DNA of 64,000 nucleotides, taken from NCBI RefSeq assembly GCF_000742135.1, contig NZ_KN046818.1, positions 4,159,447-4,223,446 on the forward strand, written 5' to 3'. This document shows positions 10,276-20,176 of the stretch, in pieces. A program made the position numbers and the translations under genes. The notes beneath the pieces are model-generated. The model did no database searches. It was given only the letters and a program-made list of their open reading frames with translations, and was not told the origin of the DNA. Origin of the DNA: Klebsiella pneumoniae (GTDB taxonomy: Bacteria > Pseudomonadota > Gammaproteobacteria > Enterobacterales > Enterobacteriaceae). How positions within the stretch are numbered: the stretch's first letter is position 1; each line of letters starts with the position of its first letter.

Positions 10276-10823
10276 TGCAACAGCAACACCATTATCAGCA
10301 GCTGATAGACCTTTTCGATAGCTGCTTTGCCGAAGAATTTAATACCCGCCTGATTAAAGGCGACGATGAGCCGATCTACCTTCCGGCTGACGATGAAACG
10401 CCCTATCACCGTATCGTGTTTGCGCACGGATTTTTTGCCAGCGCCCTGCACGAGATCTCTCACTGGTGTGTCGCCGGCAAGGCGCGTCGCGAACAAGTAG
10501 ATTTTGGCTACTGGTACTGCCCGGACGGCCGCGATGCGATGACCCAAAGCCAGTTTGAGGATGTCGAGGTGAAACCGCAGGCCTTTGAGTGGCTGTTCTG
10601 CGTGGCGGCGGGATTTCCGTTTAACGTCAGCTGTGACAATCTGGAAGGGGACGTTGAGCCCGATCGCATCGCCTTCCAGCGCCGGGTGCATGCTCGGGTG
10701 ATGGCTTTACTTGAACAAGGGATCCCCGAACGTCCGGCGCGCTTTATTCGCGCATTACAACACTATTATCAAACGCCGCCATTGACGGCGGAACACTTTC
10801 CGTGGCCGGAAGACCTGCACTAA
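10275..10823 (+). CDS. epmC: Elongation factor P hydroxylase EpmC
   Basis: EpmC (YfcM) hydroxylates the lysylated Lys34 of translation factor EF-P, the last step after EpmA and EpmB. The 182-aa protein contains [28 protein letters not shown] (about 56-83), whose HExxH supplies metal ligands. The open frame reaches 10257, but the ATG at 10275 overlaps the yfcA stop and matches the homologue's start. The epmA, epmB and efp genes are not in this window. Confidence 0.95.
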   Translation: MQQQHHYQQLIDLFDSCFAEEFNTRLIKGDDEPIYLPADDETPYHRIVFAHGFFASALHEISHWCVAGKARREQVDFGYWYCPDGRDAMTQSQFEDVEVKPQAFEWLFCVAAGFPFNVSCDNLEGDVEPDRIAFQRRVHARVMALLEQGIPERPARFIRALQHYYQTPPLTAEHFPWPEDLH

Positions 10824-10854
10824 GGCCGCACATTACATGACAAGAGGTAAGATG

Positions 10855-11136
10855 ATGATCGCGGAGTTTGAATCACGCATTCTGGCGCTGATTGACAACA
10901 TGGTAGACCACGCCAGTGATGATGAACTGTTTGCCGGCGGTTATCTGCGCGGCCACCTGACGCTGGCGGTGGCTGAGCTGGAAGGTGAGGGCGAGCATTC
11001 TGCTGACGCGGTACACAGCAGAGTTAGCCAGAGCCTGGAGAAAGCCATCAGCGCTGGCGAACTGTCGCCGCCGGACCAAATTCTGGTGCAGGGGATGTGG
11101 CATAACCTGTATCAACAGGCGAAAAATCAGGCCTGA
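10855..11136 (+). CDS. yfcL: YfcL family protein
   Basis: A 93-aa, acidic, helical protein of unknown function that matches E. coli YfcL from [14 protein letters not shown] to the end. Upstream in-frame ATGs at 10837 and 10852 exist, but AGAGG at 10843-10847 is best placed for 10855. It is last in the aroC-to-yfcL run and is followed by a REP-like hairpin. No motif gives a function. Confidence 0.88.
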   Translation: MIAEFESRILALIDNMVDHASDDELFAGGYLRGHLTLAVAELEGEGEHSADAVHSRVSQSLEKAISAGELSPPDQILVQGMWHNLYQQAKNQA

Positions 11137-11148
11137 GCCATGTTGTAG

Positions 11149-11176
11149 CCCGGGTCAGGCGTCAGCCGTACCCGGG
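11149..11176. repeat. REP-like palindrome between yfcL and mnmC
   Basis: CCCGGGT (11149-11155) pairs perfectly with ACCCGGG (11170-11176). The flanking TTGTAG and loop CAGGCGTCAGCCGT look like the enterobacterial REP unit. It sits between convergent genes, the usual REP location, and may stabilise both 3' ends. There is no T-tract. Confidence 0.6.
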
Positions 11177-11197
11177 AAATTGCCTGCCCTCATGGTT

Positions 11198-13186
11198 TTA
11201 TTTCACCGCTTTTCCCTTCAGCAGTTTTCTCACCCACAGCCGATTCGGATTCAGCGCCGCCAGGGTGTCGCTATCCAGCGGCAGCGGTTCCGCGCTCATT
11301 TGCGCCGCCAGCAGCTCAGCGCTTAACGGCGCGGTGCAAAGTCCGCGCGACCCGAGCGCGCCAAGCATAAACAGGTTACGACAGACCAGCGCGCTATCGG
11401 CGATATCCGGTTGTTCGTGGAGGCTGGCGTATTGCGTCAATGTTGCCGCGTAGTCCGGCACGTTGCCGACCATCGGTAGATGATCGCGGGTGGCGCAGCG
11501 CACGCCGCAGCGAGCGTCGTTGGCGCTGATATCCACGTCCTGTGGCCACTCCGCGCCCGGGAAGCAGTCGATCAGCCGTTGCCGGTTGTGCTGCTGATCT
11601 TCTTCGCTGAAGTTGGTGTCGGTTTTCCCGCGGTGGTAGCTGGCGCCAATGCAGTGCTGCTGATTTTGCGGATTCTGTGGCGTCAGGTAGCCGTCGTAGC
11701 ACAGCACCTGGCGCAGGGCGGCAAGCCGCGGGGTGGTGGGAATATGGCTGACCTGGCCGCCAACCGGGTAGACCGGCAGTTGGGCTGTTTGCGCAAAACC
11801 AGTGATGCGGTGGCCGTTCGCCAGAACCACCGCCTGATGATAGCGCTGCTGATTGAGCAGCCAGCCATCGCCCTCCGCGCTGAGCGTTTCGACGGGATAA
11901 CCATAGTGCACGTGCAGTCCGCGCGTGGCCGCCAGCGCCAGCAGCTCGGCGGTGAGCTGCTGCGGGCACAGCCAGCCGCCGGCCGGATAGGTGATGCCGC
12001 CGCAGCCGGTATCGACGCCGGTCAGCCCGGCAACCTGTTCCGCCGTCACCGCGCAGGCGATGTCCGGGGGTAAATTCAGCGCCAGCATCTGGGCGATTTT
12101 ATGCGCGCTTTTCTCATCCCAGCCGAGCTGGGTAACACCGCACCATTGGTGATCGAACATCACCGGCAGCGCGTCATACATTCGGCGGGCGAAGGTAAAG
12201 GCGGCTGGAAAAAAGCGTGCCAGCGCCGGATCGTGCTGACTTAACAGCGGATACAGCGCGCCCTGGCGATTGCCGGAGGCGCCCTGCGCTGGAGCCTCAT
12301 CGGCGCAGTAAAGGGTCACCTGCCAGCCGCGGCGCAGCAGCGCCAGGGAGAGCAGGGCGCTGGCGATCCCGCCGCCGATGATGGCCGCCTCGCGGGCATC
12401 GCTGCTACTGCGAGCGAACCAGGGGACGCGCGCAGGAAAGCTCAGCGTTTGCGCCATCTCGCCGGTCAGCATCTCCCGCTTGCGGCCGAAGCCTTTGCTT
12501 TTACGCATGGTAAAGCCGGCCTCCTGCAGGCCACGGCGGACAAAACCGGCGGAGGTAAAGGTGGCCAGCGTCCCGCCGGGTCGCGCCAGGCGCGCCATGG
12601 CGCTGAACAGATCCTGAGTCCACATGTCGGGATTTTTCGCCGGGGCAAAGCCGTCAAGAAACCAGGCGTCCACCTGCTGGTTCAGCGAATCATCCAGCTC
12701 CCTGGTCAGCTCATTGATATCGCCAAACCACAGATCGAGCGTCACCCGCCCGCCGTCGAGCAGCAGACGATGGCACCCGCCGAAGGCCGACGGCCATTGC
12801 GCCTGCAGCTGCTGCGCCCACGGAGCCAGCTCTGGCCAGCGCTGGTGCGCCAGGCGGAGATCCTCAGCCTTCAGCGGATATTTTTCAAAACTGATGAAAT
12901 GTAACCTTTGCAAGGTAACGTCCGGGTTATCACGAACAAAAACGTCAAACGCCTGCCAGAGGGTGAGGAAATTGAGCCCGGTGCCGAAGCCGCTCTCCGC
13001 GACGATCATCAGCGGGCGAGGGTGGCTGGGGAAGCGCTCCGGCAGGCGATTTCCGCCGAGAAAAACGTAGCGAGTCTCTTCCAGACCGTTGTCATTGGAA
13101 AAGTAAACATCGTCGAAATCTCGGGAAACAGGTGTACCCTCAGCGTTGAATTCCAGGTTGGCGGGTTGTATGGCGTTTTGTTTCAC
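11198..13186 (-). CDS. mnmC: Bifunctional tRNA 5-methylaminomethyl-2-thiouridine biosynthesis protein MnmC
   Basis: MnmC finishes the wobble uridine mnm5s2U34. The C-terminal FAD oxidase removes the carboxymethyl group and the N-terminal SAM methyltransferase adds the methyl. The methyltransferase half shows [17 protein letters not shown] and [15 protein letters not shown]. The oxidase half starts with the FAD loop [22 protein letters not shown] and has [12 protein letters not shown] near the end. The frame is open to 13309, but homology begins at [16 protein letters not shown], so the GTG at 13184-13186 is taken as start (662 aa). No strong Shine-Dalgarno is visible, so this start is the least certain point. 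Divergent from fabB. Confidence 0.94.
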   Translation of the reverse strand: MKQNAIQPANLEFNAEGTPVSRDFDDVYFSNDNGLEETRYVFLGGNRLPERFPSHPRPLMIVAESGFGTGLNFLTLWQAFDVFVRDNPDVTLQRLHFISFEKYPLKAEDLRLAHQRWPELAPWAQQLQAQWPSAFGGCHRLLLDGGRVTLDLWFGDINELTRELDDSLNQQVDAWFLDGFAPAKNPDMWTQDLFSAMARLARPGGTLATFTSAGFVRRGLQEAGFTMRKSKGFGRKREMLTGEMAQTLSFPARVPWFARSSSDAREAAIIGGGIASALLSLALLRRGWQVTLYCADEAPAQGASGNRQGALYPLLSQHDPALARFFPAAFTFARRMYDALPVMFDHQWCGVTQLGWDEKSAHKIAQMLALNLPPDIACAVTAEQVAGLTGVDTGCGGITYPAGGWLCPQQLTAELLALAATRGLHVHYGYPVETLSAEGDGWLLNQQRYHQAVVLANGHRITGFAQTAQLPVYPVGGQVSHIPTTPRLAALRQVLCYDGYLTPQNPQNQQHCIGASYHRGKTDTNFSEEDQQHNRQRLIDCFPGAEWPQDVDISANDARCGVRCATRDHLPMVGNVPDYAATLTQYASLHEQPDIADSALVCRNLFMLGALGSRGLCTAPLSAELLAAQMSAEPLPLDSDTLAALNPNRLWVRKLLKGKAVK

Positions 13187-13261
13187 GTAAGTTACTCGAA
13201 TCACAAGGCGTAGCACGATCTTAACGATGTGTGCCTGAGGGCGCAAATTTATACACAAAAT

Positions 13262-13278
13262 GTCTGATCGGACTTGTT
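13262..13278 (+). promoter_or_regulatory. FadR-type site in the fabB promoter
   Basis: GTCTGATCGGACTTGTT resembles the FadR pattern (CTGGTCCGACCTGTT) with two or three differences. FadR is a known activator of fabB and binds upstream of the promoter in E. coli. It lies 2 bp from the FabR palindrome. Confidence 0.6.
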
Positions 13279-13280
13279 CG

Positions 13281-13296
13281 GCGTACAAGTGTACGC
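13281..13296 (+). promoter_or_regulatory. FabR-type operator of fabB
   Basis: Perfect inverted repeat GCGTACA-AG-TGTACGC, the known FabR recognition type found at fabA and fabB. It would overlap the fabB core promoter about 50-65 bp before the ATG. FabR represses unsaturated fatty acid synthesis in response to membrane saturation state. Confidence 0.75.
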
Positions 13297-13344
13297 TATT
13301 GTGCGACACGAAACTTAAAATAGTGCGACTTACAGAGGTATTTA

Positions 13345-14565
13345 ATGAAACGTGCAGTGATTACTGGCTTGGGCATCGTTTCCAGCATCGGTAATAACCA
13401 GCAGGAAGTCCTGGCATCTCTGCGTGAAGGACGTTCAGGGATCACTTTCTCTCAGGAGCTTAAAGATTCAGGGATGCGCAGCCACGTATGGGGCAACGTC
13501 AAACTGGATACCACTGGCCTCATTGACCGCAAAGTAGTGCGCTTTATGAGCGACGCCTCCATCTATGCTTACCTGTCCATGGAACAGGCTGTTGCCGACG
13601 CAGGTCTGGCGCCTGAAGCATATCAGAATAACCCGCGTGTCGGCCTGATCGCAGGCTCCGGCGGCGGTTCCCCGAAATTCCAGGTCTTCGGCGCCGATGC
13701 CATGCGTAGCCCGCGTGGTCTGAAAGCCGTGGGCCCGTATGTGGTCACCAAAGCGATGGCTTCCGGCGTTTCCGCCTGCCTCGCTACGCCGTTCAAAATT
13801 CACGGCGTTAACTACTCCATCAGCTCGGCCTGCGCCACTTCCGCCCACTGTATTGGTAACGCGGTAGAGCAGATCCAGCTGGGCAAACAGGACATCGTCT
13901 TTGCCGGCGGCGGCGAAGAGCTGTGCTGGGAAATGGCCTGCGAATTCGACGCCATGGGCGCGCTGTCCACTAAATACAACGACACCCCGGAAAAAGCGTC
14001 CCGTACCTATGATGCTAACCGTGACGGCTTCGTTATCGCCGGCGGCGGCGGTATGGTCGTGGTGGAAGAGCTGGAACACGCCCTGGCGCGTGGCGCGCAC
14101 ATCTATGCCGAAATCGTCGGCTATGGCGCGACCTCCGATGGCGCGGACATGGTCGCCCCGTCTGGTGAAGGCGCAGTGCGCTGCATGCAGATGGCGATGC
14201 ATGGCGTTGATACGCCGATCGACTATCTGAACTCCCACGGTACCTCCACTCCGGTCGGCGACGTGAAAGAGCTGGGCGCCATCCGCGAAGTATTCGGCGA
14301 CAACAGCCCGGCTATTTCGGCAACTAAAGCGATGACCGGCCACTCGCTGGGCGCGGCGGGCGTACAGGAAGCCATTTACTCCCTGCTGATGCTGGAGCAC
14401 GGCTTTATCGCGCCGAGCATCAACGTTGAAGAGCTCGACGAGCAGGCTGCCGGCCTGAACATCGTCACCAAACCGACGGACGCTAAGCTGACCACCGTAA
14501 TGTCCAACAGCTTCGGCTTCGGCGGCACCAACGCCACGCTGGTGATGCGTAAATACAACGCCTAA
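13345..14565 (+). CDS. fabB: 3-oxoacyl-[acyl-carrier-protein] synthase I FabB
   Basis: FabB condenses malonyl-ACP with acyl-ACP and is required to elongate the cis-3-decenoyl intermediate in unsaturated fatty acid synthesis. The 406-aa length equals E. coli. The catalytic triad is visible: Cys163 in SSACATSAH, one histidine in [11 protein letters not shown] (about 298) and one in [10 protein letters not shown] (about 333). The C-terminus has [19 protein letters not shown] lies 8 nt before the ATG. FadR-like and FabR-like sites precede it and a strong terminator follows, so it is monocistronic. Confidence 0.98.
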   Translation: MKRAVITGLGIVSSIGNNQQEVLASLREGRSGITFSQELKDSGMRSHVWGNVKLDTTGLIDRKVVRFMSDASIYAYLSMEQAVADAGLAPEAYQNNPRVGLIAGSGGGSPKFQVFGADAMRSPRGLKAVGPYVVTKAMASGVSACLATPFKIHGVNYSISSACATSAHCIGNAVEQIQLGKQDIVFAGGGEELCWEMACEFDAMGALSTKYNDTPEKASRTYDANRDGFVIAGGGGMVVVEELEHALARGAHIYAEIVGYGATSDGADMVAPSGEGAVRCMQMAMHGVDTPIDYLNSHGTSTPVGDVKELGAIREVFGDNSPAISATKAMTGHSLGAAGVQEAIYSLLMLEHGFIAPSINVEELDEQAAGLNIVTKPTDAKLTTVMSNSFGFGGTNATLVMRKYNA

Positions 14566-14581
14566 TCAGCATGTGATGCGC

Positions 14582-14610
14582 AAAGGGGAGCCACCGGCTC
14601 CCCTTTTTTG
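14582..14610 (+). terminator. Rho-independent terminator after fabB
   Basis: Ten-base stem AAGGGGAGCC (14583-14592) / GGCTCCCCTT (14596-14605) with loop ACC, running into TTTT. Confidence 0.9.
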
Positions 14611-14774
14611 TCATCTTGACAGGGTAAGAGCCCGCAGGCACACTGCTCGCGGATCCATTAGTCTCTCCACTAATGCGTAAGCGTTTAACGTCAACCAACG
14701 CGCCTTAACCCTGATAATCAGGTGGAGGGGGCGTGTCGCTTTGCTCGCCTTACTCTGCGAATCTGGAGTAATGC

Positions 14775-15950
14775 ATGTCCGCAGTTACTGAAACAACATC
14801 CAATTCTTCGGCGAATTTTTCGCTTTTCCGTATTACGTTTGCCGTCTTTTTGACCTATATGACCGTTGGTTTGCCGCTGCCGGTGATCCCGCTCTTTGTC
14901 CATCAGGAGCTGGGATTTGGCAACACCGTGGTTGGCGTGGCGGTAGGGATCCAGTTCCTCGCCACCGTTCTGACCCGGGGGTACGCCGGACGTCTGGCAG
15001 ACCAGTACGGCGCTAAACGTTCCGTCCTGCAGGGGATGCTGGCCTGCGCCCTGGCGGGCGCGGCATGGCTGGCCGCTGCGCTGCTGCCGCTGCCGGTGCT
15101 CGCCAGGCTCGGTCTGCTGCTGCTGGGCCGCTTGATCCTCGGGTTTGGCGAAAGCCAGCTGCTGACCGGAAACCTGAGCTGGGGGATGGGCCTGGTGGGA
15201 CCGGCCCGTTCCGGCAAAGTGATGTCATGGAACGGCATGGCGATGTACGGCTCGCTGGCGGTGGGCGCCCCGCTGGGATTATTGATCTATAGCCATTTTG
15301 GCGTGGCGGTGCTGGCCTGTGTCACCATGGGACTACCGCTCGTCGCCTGGCTTATTAACGGTACCGTGCGCAAAGTGGCGGCCCACGGAGGCGAGCGGCC
15401 TTCACTCTGGAGCGTCATCGGCATGATCTGGCGCCCGGGCATTGGCCTGGGCCTGCAGGGTGTCGGCTTTGCGGTGATCGGCACCTTCGTCTCCCTCTAT
15501 TTCGCCAGCCATAGCTGGCCAATGGCCGGCTTTACCCTGACGGCGTTTGGTGGCGCCTTTGTGCTGATGCGAGTGCTGTTCGGCTGGATGCCGGATCGGT
15601 TTGGCGGCGTTAAGGTGGCGATGGTCTCGCTGCTGATAGAGGCGGTTGGTCTGACGCTGCTGGGACTGGCGCCGAATGCCTGGCTGGCGCTGGCCGGTGC
15701 GGCGCTGACCGGGTGCGGCTGTTCGCTTATTTTCCCCTCACTTGGCGTGGAAGTAGTGAAGCGCGTCCCGGCGCAGGTGCGCGGCACCGCGCTCGGCGGC
15801 TATGCGGCCTTTCAGGACATCTCCTATGGCCTGACCGGGCCGCTGACCGGCCTGCTGGCGACCTCGCTGGGCTACTCGTCGGTGTTCCTTGCCGGCGCCC
15901 TCTGCGCGGCGCTGGGGATCCTCGTCACCCTTATCTCATTTCGCCGCTAG
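14775..15950 (+). CDS. yfcJ: MFS transporter YfcJ (UPF0226 family)
   Basis: A 391-aa major facilitator protein with 12 predicted membrane segments, close to E. coli YfcJ (392 aa). The loop between helices 2 and 3 shows [16 protein letters not shown], the MFS motif A, and the second half repeats a related loop, [13 protein letters not shown]. The substrate is not known; arabinose-type efflux naming in databases is by similarity only. CTGGAG ends 6 nt before the ATG at 14775; an out-of-frame ATG at 14771 is ignored. Convergent with flk. Confidence 0.9.
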   Translation: MSAVTETTSNSSANFSLFRITFAVFLTYMTVGLPLPVIPLFVHQELGFGNTVVGVAVGIQFLATVLTRGYAGRLADQYGAKRSVLQGMLACALAGAAWLAAALLPLPVLARLGLLLLGRLILGFGESQLLTGNLSWGMGLVGPARSGKVMSWNGMAMYGSLAVGAPLGLLIYSHFGVAVLACVTMGLPLVAWLINGTVRKVAAHGGERPSLWSVIGMIWRPGIGLGLQGVGFAVIGTFVSLYFASHSWPMAGFTLTAFGGAFVLMRVLFGWMPDRFGGVKVAMVSLLIEAVGLTLLGLAPNAWLALAGAALTGCGCSLIFPSLGVEVVKRVPAQVRGTALGGYAAFQDISYGLTGPLTGLLATSLGYSSVFLAGALCAALGILVTLISFRR

Positions 15951-15982
15951 GTTATTGTCCGGCCTGAAAACGCTGTAGGAAA

Positions 15983-16027
15983 CACCGCGGCGTTTGGCAT
16001 GAAGGGGAGCCGTAAACGCCGCCGGTG
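15983..16027. terminator. Bidirectional hairpin between yfcJ and flk
   Basis: CACCGCGGCGTTT (15983-15995) pairs with AAACGCCGCCGGTG (16014-16027), leaving one bulged base. It lies between the ends of convergent genes. There is no clear T-tract on either side, so efficiency is uncertain. Confidence 0.5.
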
Positions 16028-16036
16028 GCTGCTGGG

Positions 16037-17014
16037 CTACAGCAGGAGCCACAGCACAAGGAGCAGGACAACCGCGCCCAGCGCCAGCTGCCACGGCTTA
16101 GCGCTCCACGTCCGCCTGGCGACTGGCTCCTCCTGCGGGATGGCCAGCGTCTCCTGGGCGCGGGCCACCCGCAGCACAAACACCTTGTTCAGCAGCGCCA
16201 GGATCTGCGCCGGGCTCAGCGTGGTCCGCGGCGTGACCTGCCAGCTGCGACGGGCAAAGTCGACAATTGTCTGCCACTCCGCGGCCTCCAGCGGCTGCTT
16301 GAGCGCTCCCTGCAGCGAGGTGAGCGTCGGCGCGCTTTGCGCACTCAGCGTTTGCCGCGCCTGCAGCCAGTACGAAAGCGGCAGGAAGTGCGTCGCCGGG
16401 ATCAGCTCCCCGGACTTGACGCCGCAAAGCTCCAGCATGGATTGCCAAATCAGCTTGCTTGGTTCGCCGGTGGCGGCCGCCAGCTTAGTCACCAGCTGAT
16501 TGAGCGTATTATGCTCGGCTGGCAACAGCGGGCGCAGGGTCGGCGGGCGCTGCTGCGGCTGCGGGATCGACAGCTGGCCATGCTGCAGCAGATGCAGAAT
16601 GGTCTCCAGCTGCGTCTGGCTAAGGGCATGCAGCGCCGTTTGCCCATAATGCTGACGAATATAATCGCTCACCGCCTGGCGGTTATTGCCCTGACCGAGC
16701 AGATCGCTGAGCTGCGCTAAGGTCTGGCGATGATGATGATTATCCTGAGCGGCGGCTAAGCGCTGGTTGAGACTGGCCTCCGCGGCGTTGAAATGGCAGG
16801 CCAGCAGGGGCGAGTCGCCTTTCAGTCCGAGGTCATGTTTGACGCAGGCCCACACTTCCGCGTTCTGCTGCGAGGTCAGCGCCACCAGGCGCGTGATCAG
16901 TCGCTCCAGAACGGTGCGTTGCTGCATGGAAAGCGAAGGTTCGCCGGTGGCGGCAGTGCCTGATGGGCCTCGCCCTGGAGGACGGTCTGGCATATCAGCA
17001 AGGGGGTGCGTCAT
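16037..17014 (-). CDS. flk: Flk-family C-tail-anchored membrane protein (flagella biosynthesis regulator homologue)
   Basis: A 325-aa homologue of Flk, which in Salmonella prevents premature secretion through the flagellar export machine before the rings are complete. Conserved blocks include PLLPAEHNTLNQLVTKLAAATGEPSKLIWQSMLELCGVKSGELIPA. The protein ends in a single hydrophobic tail (LALGAVVLLLVLWLLL) after a short basic stretch, so it is probably tail-anchored in the inner membrane with the bulk in the cytoplasm. AAGGATG lies 7 nt before the start. No flagellar gene is in the window and the suspected host genus is non-motile, so its present role is open. Divergent from pdxB. Confidence 0.88.
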   Translation of the reverse strand: MTHPLADMPDRPPGRGPSGTAATGEPSLSMQQRTVLERLITRLVALTSQQNAEVWACVKHDLGLKGDSPLLACHFNAAEASLNQRLAAAQDNHHHRQTLAQLSDLLGQGNNRQAVSDYIRQHYGQTALHALSQTQLETILHLLQHGQLSIPQPQQRPPTLRPLLPAEHNTLNQLVTKLAAATGEPSKLIWQSMLELCGVKSGELIPATHFLPLSYWLQARQTLSAQSAPTLTSLQGALKQPLEAAEWQTIVDFARRSWQVTPRTTLSPAQILALLNKVFVLRVARAQETLAIPQEEPVARRTWSAKPWQLALGAVVLLLVLWLLL

Positions 17015-17124
17015 GATTCATCCTTTCGATATCGCGGTGCTTGAACCAGGTGATGAGTATGCCTGGCGGCCAGATTATGGCACACTTCCCCAGTTAACTC
17101 TCGTTCTCAGACAGGTACTGAACT

Positions 17125-18261
17125 GTGAAAATCCTCGTTGATGAAAATATGCCCTATGCCCGTGAGCTTTTTAGCCGTTTAGGCGACGTGCAGGCGATCC
17201 CAGGCCGTCCGGTCCCGGCCGATGCCCTGACCGATGCGGATGCCCTAATGGTGCGTTCGGTCACCCGGGTCAATGAAGCATTGCTCGCCGGCAAGGCCAT
17301 TAAGTTCGTCGGCACCGCTACCGCCGGCACCGATCACGTCGATCAGGCGTGGCTGCAGCAGGCGGGGATTGGTTTCTCTGCGGCGCCCGGCTGTAACGCC
17401 ATTGCGGTGGTAGAGTACGTCTTTTCATCGCTGCTGATGCTGGCTGAACGCGACGGCTTTGCACTGCGCGACCGCTCCGTCGGGATCGTCGGCGTCGGTA
17501 ACGTTGGCGGGCGACTGCAAAAGCGCCTGGAAGCGTTGGGGATCAAAACTCTGCTCTGCGACCCACCGCGCGCCGATCGCGGCGACGAAGGTGACTTCCG
17601 CTCCCTCGAGGCGCTGGTCCAGGAAGCCGATGTCATCACCTTCCATACACCGCTGTATAAAGAAGGGCAATATAAAACCCTGCATCTGGCGGATGAGGCG
17701 CTGATAAGCCGCCTGAAGCCTGGAACGATTTTGATCAACGCCTGCCGCGGGCCGGTGGTCGATAACGCCGCACTGCTAAAGCGGCTGGAAGCTGGTCAGC
17801 CGCTGAGTGTGGTATTGGACGTCTGGGAGCCGGAGCCGGATCTAAACGTTGAGCTTCTCAAGCGAGTGGATATCGGTACCGCGCATATCGCCGGCTACAC
17901 CCTCGAAGGGAAAGCGCGCGGGACGACGCAGGTTTTTGAAGCCTACAGCGCCTTTATCGGCCATCCGCAGCAGGTAGCGCTGGACACTCTGCTGCCGGCG
18001 CCGGAATTTGGCCGCATTACACTGCATGGACCGCTCGATCAGCCGACGCTGAAAAGACTGGTCCACTTGGTGTATGATGTGCGCCGCGATGATGCGCCGC
18101 TGCGGAAGGTGGCCGACGTCGCCGGTGAATTCGACAAGCTGCGTAAAAATTATCAGGAACGTCGCGAATGGTCTTCGCTGTATGTGCAGTGCAGCGATGA
18201 GCAGGCGGCGACGCTGTTGCGCCAGCTCGGTTTTAACGCCGTGCATCATCCTGTTCGTTAA
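17125..18261 (+). CDS. pdxB: 4-phosphoerythronate dehydrogenase PdxB
   Basis: PdxB oxidises 4-phospho-D-erythronate, the second step of the deoxyxylulose-dependent route to pyridoxal phosphate. It belongs to the D-2-hydroxyacid dehydrogenases. The NAD loop is [14 protein letters not shown] (about 116-129), followed by CDPPRADRG and the catalytic Arg region [14 protein letters not shown]. The 378-aa length matches E. coli. The start codon is GTG (GTGAAAATCCTC). The family's dimerisation tail ends in [10 protein letters not shown]. It probably leads a pdxB-usg-truA-dedA transcript. Confidence 0.96.
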   Translation: MKILVDENMPYARELFSRLGDVQAIPGRPVPADALTDADALMVRSVTRVNEALLAGKAIKFVGTATAGTDHVDQAWLQQAGIGFSAAPGCNAIAVVEYVFSSLLMLAERDGFALRDRSVGIVGVGNVGGRLQKRLEALGIKTLLCDPPRADRGDEGDFRSLEALVQEADVITFHTPLYKEGQYKTLHLADEALISRLKPGTILINACRGPVVDNAALLKRLEAGQPLSVVLDVWEPEPDLNVELLKRVDIGTAHIAGYTLEGKARGTTQVFEAYSAFIGHPQQVALDTLLPAPEFGRITLHGPLDQPTLKRLVHLVYDVRRDDAPLRKVADVAGEFDKLRKNYQERREWSSLYVQCSDEQAATLLRQLGFNAVHHPVR

Positions 18262-18273
18262 TGTCTTCTTAAT

Positions 18274-18308
18274 GCCCCTGCCGGATACTCCGGCGGGGCC
18301 GCTTTATT
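18274..18308 (+). terminator. Hairpin between pdxB and usg (possible attenuator)
   Basis: GCCCCTGCCGGA (18274-18285) pairs with TCCGGCGGGGC (18289-18299), with one bulged T and loop TAC. CGCTTTATTT follows. It lies 13 bp after the pdxB stop and 17 bp before the usg ribosome site, so it may trim rather than block read-through. Confidence 0.6.
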
Positions 18309-18324
18309 TCTGGAGTTAACCACC

Positions 18325-19338
18325 ATGTCTGAAGGCTGGAATATTGCCGTACTGGGCGCAACGGGCGCCGTAGGCGAAGCCCTGCTCGAAACTCTTGCTG
18401 AACGCCAGTTCCCGGTAGGAGAGATTTTTGCTCTGGCGCGCAACGACAGCGCGGGCGAACATCTGCGTTTTGGTGGCAAGTCGGTGATCGTCAAAGACGC
18501 CGCCGAATTTGACTGGACCCAGGCCCAGCTGGCTTTCTTCGCCGCCGGCGTCGAAGCCAGTGCAGCGTATGTCGAAGAAGCGACCAACGCCGGGTGTCTG
18601 GTTATCGATCTCAGCGGCCTGTTTGCGCTGGAGCCGGACGTACCGCTGGTGGTGCCGGACGTGAACCCGTTCGTATTAGGCGATTACCGCAACCGCAACC
18701 TGATTGCGGTGCCTAATAGCCTGACCAGTCAGCTGTTGACGGCGCTCAAACCGCTGATCGATCAGGGCGGGTTGTCGCGCATTAGCGTCACTAACCTGCT
18801 CTCCGCCTCGGGGCAGGGGAAAAAAGCGGTGGATGCGCTGGCGGGTCAGAGCGCTAAGCTGCTGAACGGCATCCCTATCGATGAAGACGATTTCTTTGGT
18901 CGCCAGCTGGCGTTCAATATGCTGCCGCTGCTGCCGGATCGTGAAGGTAGCGTGCGCGAAGAGCGCCGGATCGTCGATGAAGCGCGCAAAATTCTTCAGG
19001 ATGACGGGCTGATGATCTCCGCCAGCGTCGTTCAGTCGCCGGTCTTCTACGGCCATGCGCAGATGGTGAGCTTCGAAGCGATGCGCCCGCTGGCGGCGGA
19101 GGAGGCGCGCGACGCTTTTACCCGCGGCGAGGATATCGAACTTTCTGAAGAGGGCGAATTCCCGACCCAGGTTGGCGATGCCTCCGGCAATGCCCGCCTC
19201 TCCATCGGCTGCGTGCATAACGATTACGGTATGCCGGAGCAGATCCAGTTCTGGTCGGTAGCGGATAACGTGCGCTTCGGCGGCGCGCTGATGGCGGTGA
19301 AGATCGCCGAGAAGCTGATTGAGGAGTACCTGTACTGA
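18325..19338 (+). CDS. usg: Usg, aspartate-semialdehyde dehydrogenase-like protein
   Basis: A 337-aa homologue of aspartate-semialdehyde dehydrogenase with the NADP-binding start [17 protein letters not shown]. The position that holds the catalytic cysteine in true enzymes (PNCxT) reads VPNSLTSQ, with Ser132 in place of Cys. Known Usg proteins share this, so a classical dehydrogenase reaction is unlikely and the function is unknown. The ribosome site CTGGAG is good. Its TGA overlaps the truA ATG by one base, so the two are translationally coupled. Confidence 0.94.
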   Translation: MSEGWNIAVLGATGAVGEALLETLAERQFPVGEIFALARNDSAGEHLRFGGKSVIVKDAAEFDWTQAQLAFFAAGVEASAAYVEEATNAGCLVIDLSGLFALEPDVPLVVPDVNPFVLGDYRNRNLIAVPNSLTSQLLTALKPLIDQGGLSRISVTNLLSASGQGKKAVDALAGQSAKLLNGIPIDEDDFFGRQLAFNMLPLLPDREGSVREERRIVDEARKILQDDGLMISASVVQSPVFYGHAQMVSFEAMRPLAAEEARDAFTRGEDIELSEEGEFPTQVGDASGNARLSIGCVHNDYGMPEQIQFWSVADNVRFGGALMAVKIAEKLIEEYLY

Positions 19339-20150
19339 TGTCTGAGATGGAGCAACAGCCGATCTGTAAAATCGCGCTGGGCATCGAGTACGACGGCAGC
19401 AAATATTACGGCTGGCAGCGGCAAAACGAAGTGCGCAGCGTGCAGGAGAAGCTGGAAAAGGCGCTCTCGCAGGTGGCGAACGAACCGATTACCGTCTTTT
19501 GCGCCGGCCGCACCGACGCCGGCGTCCATGGCACCGGCCAGGTGGTGCATTTCGAAACCCGGGCGCAGCGGAAAGATGCCGCCTGGACGCTGGGGGTAAA
19601 TGCGAATTTACCTGGTGACATCGCGGTGCGTTGGGTCAAACATGTACCGGCGGATTTTCACGCCCGGTTCAGCGCCACGGCGCGCCGCTATCGCTACGTC
19701 ATCTATAATCATCGCCTGCGTCCGGCGGTGTTAAGTCAGGGAGTGACGCATTTTCACCAGCCGCTCGACGCCGAGCGTATGCAGCGCGCCGCGCAGTGTC
19801 TGCTGGGAGAGAATGACTTTACCTCGTTTCGCGCGGTACAGTGCCAGTCGCGTACCCCGTGGCGCAACGTGATGCATATTAACGTTACCCGCTACGGCGC
19901 GTATGTGGTGGTGGATATCAAAGCGAATGCCTTTGTACATCATATGGTCAGGAATATTGTAGGCAGCCTGATGGAGGTCGGGGCCGGAAACCAGCCGGAG
20001 AGCTGGATGGCAGAACTGCTGGCAGCAAAAGACAGGACGCTCGCTGCGGCAACGGCAAAAGCGGAAGGGTTGTATCTGGTGTCGGTGGATTACCCGGCCC
20101 ACTATGATTTACCGGTGCTGCCAATGGGCCCGCTGTTTCTGGCGGACTAA
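19338..20150 (+). CDS. truA: tRNA pseudouridine(38-40) synthase TruA
   Basis: TruA converts uridines 38, 39 and 40 of the anticodon stem to pseudouridine. The 270-aa protein has the catalytic aspartate Asp60 in [20 protein letters not shown], plus RRYRYVIYN and the [11 protein letters not shown] motif. The start overlaps the usg stop by one base and its position matches the homologue. Followed 26 bp later by dedA. Confidence 0.97.
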   Translation: MSEMEQQPICKIALGIEYDGSKYYGWQRQNEVRSVQEKLEKALSQVANEPITVFCAGRTDAGVHGTGQVVHFETRAQRKDAAWTLGVNANLPGDIAVRWVKHVPADFHARFSATARRYRYVIYNHRLRPAVLSQGVTHFHQPLDAERMQRAAQCLLGENDFTSFRAVQCQSRTPWRNVMHINVTRYGAYVVVDIKANAFVHHMVRNIVGSLMEVGAGNQPESWMAELLAAKDRTLAAATAKAEGLYLVSVDYPAHYDLPVLPMGPLFLAD

Positions 20151-20176
20151 TAGGGTCATTAAGGGTAAAGACAAAC

